Assembly (NCBI GenBank): GCA_031270015.1
Contig: JAISYH010000043.1
Coordinates: 1-54,460, forward strand
Direction of reading: 5' to 3'
Source of the DNA: Burkholderiales bacterium
Lineage (GTDB): Bacteria; Pseudomonadota; Gammaproteobacteria; Burkholderiales; Casimicrobiaceae
DNA length: 54,460 nucleotides
The notes beneath the pieces were generated by a model. The model was not told where the DNA came from. It was given only the letters and a program-made list of their open reading frames with translations, and searched no databases. This document shows, one piece after another, positions 39,476-46,160 of this stretch (its first letter is position 1; each line of letters begins with the position of its first letter). Made by a program: the position numbers and the translations under genes.

Positions 39476-40513
39476 ATGAAAAATACGATTATTTTTCTTC
39501 TGCTTTTGTCGTTTGTACTGGGTAGCGCGCCTCAGAGCGCCTTGTCCGGCGAAAAAAACGATACTCGCGTAGTCATTGATATGGCCGGGCGAACCGTGAC
39601 TTTGTCCAAAGAGATCCAACGTATTGGTACTTTGGGCGCGGTCGGCGTGCTGAATACTTTTGTCGAAGTCATGGGTGACGGTTCAAAAATCATCAATCGA
39701 TTACCGGCATCCTTTGCCAATAGTGATCGGTGGAAATTGCAATATACTTTTGCGCCACAAATTGCGCAGGGTCCATTGTTTGAAAACGCGAACCGCGAAC
39801 TTCTGATAGAAAATATTATTATCACAAAACCAGACGTGATATTGACCATGTCCAAAGAAACCGCTGAGCAAGTGGAAAAGACGGGATTACCATGCGTATA
39901 TCTGGAATGGAAAGATGTTAATGATATCAAAGCAGCCGTGCTTTTGATGGGACAGATATTGAATAAACAGGAAATGGCGAAAAAGTACGTCGATTATTTT
40001 GACGAAAAAATTGCGTTAGCCGAGTCTCTGATCATCGATTTGCCTAAAGTGCAACGCCCCAGAGTTCTCTATGGCAATCCATTGCAACTTGCGCAACCGC
40101 ACGCAATCGCCGAATGGTGGATTGAAAAAGCGGGCGGAATCAGCGTGACTTCCGGCGGCGTTCCGGTTCGGAACAATTTTCGATACGGGCAGGAAGATTT
40201 ACTGAAATGGAATCCACAAATAATCGTTCTTACTAATGGCAAGGATTTGGAAGAAATCAAAAAACACGCAAAATTTCAGAATATCGCGGCGATAAAAAAC
40301 AACACTGTTTACGTAATCCCTACGGTCGCGCACGTTTGGGGCAATCGCACTGTTGAGCAACCTTTGACGGTGTTATGGGCGATACATCAATTTCATCCAC
40401 GCATGATTTCTCGGGAGAAACTGGCGGAAGAAATCAAATATTTTTATCACACTTTTTTCTTATACGATTTCGACGATACGCAAGTAGCCGAGATCATTGA
40501 TGGAAAATTCTGA
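39476..40513 (+). CDS. ABC transporter substrate-binding protein 2
   Basis: The 345-residue class III binding protein is paralogous to that at 34228. It has an N-terminal signal peptide (LLLLSFVLGSAPQSALS) without a lipobox cysteine, so it is predicted to be soluble in the periplasm rather than lipidated. Core segments: DMAGRTVTLSKEIQRIGTLG, FAPQIAQGP, ELLIENI and EEIKYFYHTFF. It is last in the cassette, 23 bases after the ATPase, and ends in a strong terminator. Substrate is unknown; two binding proteins sharing one permease suggest two related ligands. Confidence 0.9.
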   Translation: MKNTIIFLLLLSFVLGSAPQSALSGEKNDTRVVIDMAGRTVTLSKEIQRIGTLGAVGVLNTFVEVMGDGSKIINRLPASFANSDRWKLQYTFAPQIAQGPLFENANRELLIENIIITKPDVILTMSKETAEQVEKTGLPCVYLEWKDVNDIKAAVLLMGQILNKQEMAKKYVDYFDEKIALAESLIIDLPKVQRPRVLYGNPLQLAQPHAIAEWWIEKAGGISVTSGGVPVRNNFRYGQEDLLKWNPQIIVLTNGKDLEEIKKHAKFQNIAAIKNNTVYVIPTVAHVWGNRTVEQPLTVLWAIHQFHPRMISREKLAEEIKYFYHTFFLYDFDDTQVAEIIDGKF

Positions 40514-40550
40514 AAATGGCGCGAAATCTTTGCAGACTTCGCGCCATTTT
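40513..40550. terminator. Bidirectional terminator between uptake cassette and htpX
   Basis: The perfect 13-base arms AAAATGGCGCGAA (40513-40525) and TTCGCGCCATTTT (40538-40550) enclose a 12-base loop, with T and A runs at the outer ends. It serves both the cassette and the convergent htpX gene. Confidence 0.85.
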
Positions 40551-40567
40551 TGGGAAAGAAGTATTAA

Positions 40568-41440
40568 TTAGCGATTGATGCCCTGAAGCGCGGCGATACG
40601 ATCCTCGATTGGCGGATGCGTCGCAAATAACGCCGACAACTTGCCCCCAGTAATCCCCGACGCTTTGATCGTTTCCGGCAATTCTTCCGTTTCCATTCCG
40701 CCAAGTTTGCGCAGCGCACTGATCATCGATTGCGGTTGTCCCAAATATTGGGCGCTACCCGCGTCGGCGCGAAATTCGCGTCGGCGCGAAAAGTATGCGA
40801 CGATGGCGCTGGCGATAATAGCAAACACCACTTGACAAATCATTACCGTAATAAAATACCCGGGACCCGACCCACTGTTCGAAGAACGAAATACCGCCTT
40901 ATCGACGATATGACCGACCACGCGCGCCAAGAAAAAGACAAACGTGTTGACGACGCCTTGAATTAAAGTCAACGTTACCATATCGCCGTTGGCAACGTGC
41001 GCGATTTCGTGACCCAACACGGCTTCGACTTCGTTGCGGCTCATTGTATTCAGTAGACCTGTTGACACCGCGACGAGCGAAGCGTCCCGCCGCGCGCCAG
41101 TGGCGAACGCATTGGGCGCACCCTCGTAAATGGCGACCTCCGGCATCCCGATTCCCGCCCGATCCGCAAGTTTCGTGACGGTATGTGTCAACCATGCCTC
41201 AGTTTCATTACGCGGCTGCGTAATTACATACGCGCCGACCGAGCGTTTGGCGATAAACTTGGACATCAGCAACGAGATGAACGACCCGCCGAAACCGACA
41301 CAAGCCGCCACGACCAGAAGCGCGCCCATATTGAGCCCTTCTTCGGTCAAAATGCGGTCGATTCCCAGCAGATAACATACCGCCGAGACGACCAGCATCA
41401 CGGCAATGTTGGTAGCGATGAGTAACAGGATTCGTATCAT
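40568..41440 (-). CDS. htpX: Membrane zinc metalloprotease HtpX
   Basis: This 290-residue M48 protease has two N-terminal membrane segments (about 4-27 and 38-60), the zinc motif HEIAH at 144-148, further membrane segments near 155-175 and 195-218, and a likely third ligand Glu in [10 protein letters not shown]. HtpX degrades misfolded membrane proteins on the cytoplasmic side. A near-perfect Shine-Dalgarno AAGGAGGT precedes the ATG at 41440. In E. coli the gene is under CpxR and heat-shock control; no such box is obvious here. Confidence 0.95.
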   Translation of the reverse strand: MIRILLLIATNIAVMLVVSAVCYLLGIDRILTEEGLNMGALLVVAACVGFGGSFISLLMSKFIAKRSVGAYVITQPRNETEAWLTHTVTKLADRAGIGMPEVAIYEGAPNAFATGARRDASLVAVSTGLLNTMSRNEVEAVLGHEIAHVANGDMVTLTLIQGVVNTFVFFLARVVGHIVDKAVFRSSNSGSGPGYFITVMICQVVFAIIASAIVAYFSRRREFRADAGSAQYLGQPQSMISALRKLGGMETEELPETIKASGITGGKLSALFATHPPIEDRIAALQGINR

Positions 41441-41509
41441 AGAACCTCCTTAGTGATGTTGCTATATTAACTGAATACTCATGATGAGGGCAGAAAATAA
41501 AAAATCAAG

Positions 41510-42646
41510 TTATGTCAAAAAGTAAATTTTAGCGACAATCCGGCGCAAAACCGCCTCCATCGTTTCTTGAGCGCACGCTTCGGGTATCAGCTTGGCGCGA
41601 CCCGCTTGGGCGATTTTCCGCCACAAGCTTTCGTCCTGATAAACTCGCTCAATCGCTTCGGCGAATGCTTGCGCGTCATCGGCAATCAGCGCATTTTCTC
41701 CATCAACCAAATACATTCCTTCGGCGGCGATCGACGTTGTTACGACCGGAACACCAAAGCTCATGGCTTGATCGATTTCCTCTTTCACGTTCGCGCTATA
41801 ACGCGATGGCGCGATGAAAACGCGCGTTACGGCAAAATACGGAGCGATGTTTTCGATATCGCCCGTCACAACAACATCACTCGACGCTAGCGCCTTGACG
41901 GAAGAAGGAATATCGCCGCCGATGATCGTGCTGATAACATTAGGCAGCAGGTGGCGCAAAAGGGGCAACACTTCGTTGCTATACCAAAGCATTGCGTCGA
42001 TATTGAGTGGATGACGAAAACTGCCCATGAACAAGATACCGGCGCGATGATCGAATGATTTTCCTTTCGGTTCCGGCATATGAATATTGGAAAGCAATAC
42101 AGTATCCACGTCGGGAACCATCTGCGCCAACCCATTTTTTTCTTCGCTCGAAGTTACCCATGTCTGATTGGTGGCGCGCATTAACGCCAGTTCTTGCATT
42201 TTTTGCGCTTCCGCTTTTTTCTTGGCTTGTTCGTCGTTGCGCAACTCCGCCTCGCGCACCATTCTGAAAAAGCGCAAATCCATCGCATCGAAAACAACGA
42301 ATGCTTTGCTGGCAGTTTTACGCACGGCGTATAGCCATTGCGCGGCAACCACAAAACGCGACAAAATAACGAGATCGAGTTCTTTGCCGCGTTCGTCCAA
42401 TAGCTGATTGAGTGAGCGATAATACGGACGGCGAACAACGCAGATCCCTTTGGCTTGTAAGTCCTCCAGATAAGACGCGCGATATTCAAGGTTAGATGCG
42501 GCAAATGTCACGTGATGACCGGCGCTTGCCAACAACGATAATATCTGCCGCATACGCAACGATCCGAAATCACAATCGGACGTAATCACATTGGTACCGA
42601 TCACCAAAATTTTTAAGATAATATTATGTTTTGCCACTGCGCGCAT
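41510..42646 (-). CDS. Glycosyltransferase, GT4/GT1-like
   Basis: From ATG at 42646 the protein is 378 residues of the GT-B fold. The N-terminal Rossmann half has FGSLRMRQILSLLASAGHHVTF. The C-terminal half has FMGSFRHPLNIDAMLW and the nucleotide-sugar region VKEEIDQAMSFGVPVVTT, with the paired Glu residues of GT4 retaining enzymes. It probably transfers a sugar in envelope or exopolysaccharide assembly. The open frame extends to 42820 but would overlap rpe by about 140 bases, so the shorter start is used; it lies 31 bases after the rpe stop. Confidence 0.85.
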   Translation of the reverse strand: MRAVAKHNIILKILVIGTNVITSDCDFGSLRMRQILSLLASAGHHVTFAASNLEYRASYLEDLQAKGICVVRRPYYRSLNQLLDERGKELDLVILSRFVVAAQWLYAVRKTASKAFVVFDAMDLRFFRMVREAELRNDEQAKKKAEAQKMQELALMRATNQTWVTSSEEKNGLAQMVPDVDTVLLSNIHMPEPKGKSFDHRAGILFMGSFRHPLNIDAMLWYSNEVLPLLRHLLPNVISTIIGGDIPSSVKALASSDVVVTGDIENIAPYFAVTRVFIAPSRYSANVKEEIDQAMSFGVPVVTTSIAAEGMYLVDGENALIADDAQAFAEAIERVYQDESLWRKIAQAGRAKLIPEACAQETMEAVLRRIVAKIYFLT

Positions 42647-42677
42647 CGGAACAGTAGAGCATACGCCAATACATCGA

Positions 42678-43358
42678 TTAGCGAACGTCTTTGAGCGCTT
42701 GGCGCAACGCGCCGATAGTCTCGCTATAATTGTTGCCGGAAAATATCGCGCTACCGGCAACGAACGTATCGGCGCCGGCTTCGGCGATTGCCGCGATATT
42801 ATCGGCTTTGACGCCGCCATCTACTTCGAGCAGAATTTCGCGTCCTGCGCGCTGTTGCGCTGCATCGACGCGCTGGCGCGCATCGCGTAATTTTTCCAGC
42901 GTATAAGGAATGAACGATTGTCCTCCGAAACCCGGATTCACCGACATCAGCAACACCAAATCAAGCCGATCGATCACCCAATCGAGAGGCGAAAGCGGCG
43001 CCCCCGGATTGAGCGCCAAACCTGGACGGCAACCGCAATCGCGGATCAGCGCGATGGTTCGATCGACATGCCGCGTCGCTTCAGGATGAAAACTGATATA
43101 CGTCGCGCCCGCCTCGGCGAATCCGTTCACCAGCGTATCGACCGGCGACACCATCAAATGCACATCGATCGGCACGGTCGCGTAAGGTTTGACCGCCGCG
43201 CACACCAAAGGACCAACCGTCAGATTCGGCACATAGTGATTATCCATCACGTCGAAATGCACGAAGTCGGCGCCCGCCGCGATTACGGCGCGTACTTCCT
43301 CGCCTAATCGCGCGAAATCGGCGGAAAGCAATGAAGGAGCAATGCGATAAATCATCAT
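42678..43358 (-). CDS. rpe: Ribulose-phosphate 3-epimerase
   Basis: This TIM-barrel enzyme of 226 residues has the family signatures [34 protein letters not shown] and [15 protein letters not shown], and the late [11 protein letters not shown] and AGSAIF. It interconverts ribulose 5-phosphate and xylulose 5-phosphate in the pentose phosphate or Calvin pathway. ATG-ATG at 43358/43355 are both possible starts. mltA is divergent, 79 bases away. In many betaproteobacteria rpe is followed by gph; here a glycosyltransferase gene takes that place. Confidence 0.95.
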   Translation of the reverse strand: MMIYRIAPSLLSADFARLGEEVRAVIAAGADFVHFDVMDNHYVPNLTVGPLVCAAVKPYATVPIDVHLMVSPVDTLVNGFAEAGATYISFHPEATRHVDRTIALIRDCGCRPGLALNPGAPLSPLDWVIDRLDLVLLMSVNPGFGGQSFIPYTLEKLRDARQRVDAAQQRAGREILLEVDGGVKADNIAAIAEAGADTFVAGSAIFSGNNYSETIGALRQALKDVR

Positions 43359-43437
43359 GCAACTCGAAAGATAAATGCGGATAATCATTATATTCGCTTA
43401 TACTCTATCGCAAGCAACAGTCTTTATATTTTTGAAT

Positions 43438-44616
43438 ATGAAAAAAACGTTTTTCTTCTCATATTTGCTGATTTTTACGTTCATGTTGGCGTTATCCGGC
43501 TGTGTCACGCCACCTACCGACAAGCAATCGCCACGAGTCAGCTATCATCCGGTGGCGTTTGATGACATTCCGGGATGGTCGCAAGACACGCTAAATGAAG
43601 CCTGGGCGGCATGGTTGATGAGCTGCCGCGCGTTCAAAAAAAATCTTGTTTGGCAGGAAGTATGTGCCGCCGCTGAGAATATTGACGCATCATCCGTTGT
43701 TGCTGTCCGCGCCTTTTTTGAAAATCGTTTCGACGCATACCAAATTCTGATCGTCAGCGGAACGGACGCCACCGGCGAAGGATTGATTACCGGCTACTAT
43801 GAGCCGCTGCTGCGCGGCAGCCGCGTTCCCGACGCGCTTTACCGATTTCCTCTGTACGCCAACCCCGCCGATTTGTTGACCGTCGAACTTGCGTCGCTGT
43901 ACCCCGAGCTTGCCGACAAGCGTGTGCGCGGACGGCTCGAAGGCAATAAAATCATCCCATACTACTCGCGCGCTGAAATCGATCGCGGGCAACGAACCCC
44001 TGACGCCAAAATTTTGCTTTATCTCGATGACGCGCTTGATGCGTTCTTTCTGCATATTCAAGGTTCTGGGCGCGTGCGCCTGCCCAACAACGAAATTGTC
44101 CGTATAGGCTACGCCGACCAAAACGGGCATCCGTATCGCGCCATCGGCGCGATTCTCATCGAGCGCGGCGAACTCACCCGCGACGACGTATCCATGCAAG
44201 CCATCAAGAACTGGGGACGGCAACATCCTGAACAATTACCCGCGTTGCTCGACGAAAACCCAAGCTACATTTTTTTCCGTGAAATACCGTCGCCCACCGA
44301 TCCTCTTGCCATTCAGATCGACGGACCTATCGGTTCGTTCGGCGTACCGCTTCTGGCGCAGCGCGCCATTGCCGTAGATCGAAACAAAATTCCACTTGGC
44401 GCGCCAGTTTTTGTTGTCTCGACTTTCCCCGACCAAACACCGCTGCAACATCTGACGATGGCGCAAGATACTGGTGGCGCGATACGAGGCGCGTTACGCG
44501 CCGACTTCTTTTGCGGCGCGGGCGACGAGGCCGGTGAGATCGCCGGAAAAATGAAACAACGCGGGCAACTCTGGCTACTTTGGCCTAAAGGAAAAGAATC
44601 GCCGCAACCGAAATAA
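43438..44616 (+). CDS. mltA: Membrane-bound lytic murein transglycosylase A
   Basis: The 392-residue outer-membrane lipoprotein has a lipobox LSGC with Cys22. The MltA double-psi barrel includes GLITGYYEPLLRGS, YFYSR-type substrate groove segments and FFLHIQGSGRV. The C-terminal 3D domain ends DTGGAIRGALRADFF, with the catalytic Asp at about 345. It cleaves peptidoglycan glycans to 1,6-anhydro products, complementing Mpl recycling in this genome. The start at 43438 is chosen because the signal peptide begins there; the longer frame from 43375 has no ribosome-binding site. Confidence 0.94.
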   Translation: MKKTFFFSYLLIFTFMLALSGCVTPPTDKQSPRVSYHPVAFDDIPGWSQDTLNEAWAAWLMSCRAFKKNLVWQEVCAAAENIDASSVVAVRAFFENRFDAYQILIVSGTDATGEGLITGYYEPLLRGSRVPDALYRFPLYANPADLLTVELASLYPELADKRVRGRLEGNKIIPYYSRAEIDRGQRTPDAKILLYLDDALDAFFLHIQGSGRVRLPNNEIVRIGYADQNGHPYRAIGAILIERGELTRDDVSMQAIKNWGRQHPEQLPALLDENPSYIFFREIPSPTDPLAIQIDGPIGSFGVPLLAQRAIAVDRNKIPLGAPVFVVSTFPDQTPLQHLTMAQDTGGAIRGALRADFFCGAGDEAGEIAGKMKQRGQLWLLWPKGKESPQPK

Positions 44617-44621
44617 CCTAA

Positions 44622-44731
44622 GGAAACCCTGATTAAATTAGTCGTCATTGCGAGCAAGGCGTGGCAATCCATGAGCCGCATGGATTGCCACGGGGCTTCG
44701 CCCCTCGCAATGACGATTAATCAGAGTTTCC
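44622..44731. repeat. 110-base palindromic repeat element (REP/MITE-like)
   Basis: The outer arms (44622-44636 and 44717-44731) are 15-base inverted repeats with one mismatch. Inside are TCGTCATTGCGAG and its complement, then a perfect 12-base hairpin GTGGCAATCCAT/ATGGATTGCCAC, then a small GGGGCTTCGCCCC loop. The CGTCATTGCGAG...GGCAATCC core is a widespread proteobacterial intergenic palindrome family. Only this copy is present in the window. The strong dyad could also end mltA transcription. Confidence 0.8.
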
Positions 44732-44796
44732 CTAAATCGTTTGCGCGAATTGACTTCCCGATGGAAATGTTGACAGGCGATGTCGCCTATCCATAA

Positions 44797-44808
44797 AAAT
44801 GCTAGAAT
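44797..44808 (+). promoter_or_regulatory. Extended -10 promoter for tRNA-Lys
   Basis: ATGCTAGAAT around 44799-44808 has the extended -10 TGn motif and a good -10 hexamer TAGAAT (44803-44808). It would place the start about 37 bases before the tRNA. A 6-base palindrome AGGCGA-tg-TCGCCT (44775-44788) lies just upstream. No -35 is at the usual spacing. Confidence 0.45.
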
Positions 44809-44851
44809 AAACAACAGCCGAATCTGATTCTGATCGATTTTCAGATTTTCC

Positions 44852-44927
44852 GGGCCGTTAGCTCAGCTGGTAGAGCAGCGGACTCTTAATCCGTTGGTCA
44901 TAGGTTCGATCCCTATACGGCCTACCA
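44852..44927 (+). tRNA. tRNA-Lys (anticodon CTT)
   Basis: The 76-base cloverleaf can be drawn by hand. The acceptor GGGCCGT pairs with ACGGCCT, with G-U at the end. The D arm is GCTC-AGCTGGTA-GAGC. The anticodon stem GCGGA/TCCGT holds loop CTCTTAA with anticodon CTT. The T arm is ATAGG-TTCGATC-CCTAT, and CCA is encoded. It reads AAG codons. A strong terminator follows at once. Confidence 0.96.
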
Positions 44928-44929
44928 AT

Positions 44930-44967
44930 AAAATCAAAGGCTTAGCTTAGGTTAAGCCTTTGATTTT
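44930..44967 (+). terminator. Terminator of tRNA-Lys
   Basis: The perfect 15-base arms AAAATCAAAGGCTTA (44930-44944) and TAAGCCTTTGATTTT (44953-44967) enclose an 8-base loop, starting three bases after the tRNA CCA. Confidence 0.85.
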
Positions 44968-45851
44968 AGATTTGCTCATTATTAAAAACGGGCTGTGATA
45001 CTGAGATCTGACTGTAATACAGCCGGTTTTTTATTGGTGGGATTTATCGAAAGCAAACAAATCCAGCCATTGCAAACAAACCCCGCCATTGTCTCCGACG
45101 AAATCAGATGAGCCACGATATCCGGCGCGGAAGCGGCGGTGAAGGGGTTGGAGTCGCCGCGCAATTGGGACATTTATCCGCTACAAGTTTCATAAAACGC
45201 CAGAACTAATCAACAGGTAAATCGATTACCTTTTGAGAGGTTGCGGACGATCTTTGAAGAGATCGACCCTCGAAGAGACGTACCGTGACTTCGATCTGCT
45301 CCTGTTTGACGATATTGGGTGAAGCGTTTGAATAGCGAAGCGAATTTTCGGTGTTCTTGGTGTGGGGAGAGTGTGAGGGTTTAATCGCCGATTGATGAGA
45401 TCACGAACGACCAATCGCCTGCCATGTCTTATGAATACCCCAAAAGATACACCTCTGTTCCATGAGTGGACATGCCGATGATGTTGCCGATAGCATTACT
45501 GCCGATACTGCCGCTGATCCCGAACCGATGTTGATGAGTTAAAGGTCCTGATAAAACAAAGGAGAGTTTCCTGACAAACGGGTGATAGATTTGCCTATTG
45601 AATTGTCGGCTCGCATTTGTCTCTCTTTAGAGACATATTACTAAAAGATTAAACCTGTAGAAATTTAGAAAACAATATCAAAAAGAAGTTGACTCGAATT
45701 AAGACAACCATTATATTTTCCTGGTAACTGAACTTAAGAAGATTACAGTTCAGCGCTTTGCTTACTGCGTATTTACGCAAACCGTACGCGCACATACATG
45801 CGCGGCTGACTGGCGGTTTACTTTTTTCCAATATTCTTATCAAGGGCGATT
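44968..45851. other. 884-base stretch with no convincing gene
   Basis: This holds a second terminator-like hairpin at 44985-45030 (AAAACGGGCTGT / ACAGCCGGTTTT, one mismatch, T-run after), a small perfect hairpin TGTCTCT-cttt-AGAGACA (45618-45635), and the leader hairpins at 45766-45829. A 63-codon minus-strand frame (45173 to 44982) has no good ribosome-binding site or known domain. Other frames are short and broken. Composition drifts from GC-rich to AT-rich toward the giant gene. It looks like remnant or imported DNA behind a tRNA gene, but I see no integrase, transposase or attachment repeat. Confidence 0.5.
45766..45829 (+). promoter_or_regulatory. Tandem hairpin leader with T-run before the giant surface gene
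   Basis: TGCGTA-tt-TACGCA (45766-45779) is followed by a nested stem. Outer arms AAACCG (45779-45784) and CGGTTT (45814-45819) enclose CGCGCA/TGCGCG (45787-45804), and a T-run lies at 45822-45827. It has the form of an intrinsic terminator placed 23 bases before the start codon at 45852. With no gene upstream, transcription attenuation of the giant gene is a plausible role. Confidence 0.45.
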
Positions 45852-46160
45852 ATGTTACTGACCCAAGCCTTCCGAGCGTTATTTGTTTCCATCCTCGGCG
45901 TCCTCACGCTATTTTTCGTTAGTTCCGTAGAATCGGCGGAAATAGAAAGATTAAGCCTATTTATCTATGATGGACAAACAACCTATGAAGACCGTCGCAT
46001 AGCGCCCGACCACAACGATTTTCCGACAGGCGTGACCGCCCGCTTCCAAACGACCGCCAGCCCGCAACAAGAACCCGTCTGGGAATGGGAAATACGCAAC
46101 GAAAGCGGCGCCGCGCTTAAAACGACCTGCGCGTCACCGTACTCATTGACGTCGACCTGA
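45852..46160 (+). pseudogene. N-terminal, signal-peptide-bearing fragment of the giant surface protein (frameshifted)
   Basis: The ATG at 45852 follows AAGGG by seven bases and encodes a clear signal peptide (hydrophobic core LFVSILGVLTLFFV, cleavage near VESA). Some 60 residues that begin a beta-rich domain follow. The frame then ends in a spurious tail at 46160. At the A-run 46119-46122 the natural continuation (LRVTVLIDVDLT) lies in another frame that stays open to the right edge of the window. One additional A in the run would join them. Either the gene is inactivated, it is switchable, or the sequence has a one-base error. Treat this and the next entry as one gene. Confidence 0.7.

Noticed and set aside
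44770-44808. TTGACA at 44770-44775 as -35 of the tRNA promoter
   Set aside because: The distance to TAGAAT (44803-44808) is 27 bases, far beyond the usual 16-18, so an extended -10 promoter is preferred.
44982-45173. 63-codon minus-strand open frame behind tRNA-Lys
   Set aside because: No good Shine-Dalgarno, no recognised family, and its 3' end lies in a terminator-like hairpin; kept only as part of the non-coding description.
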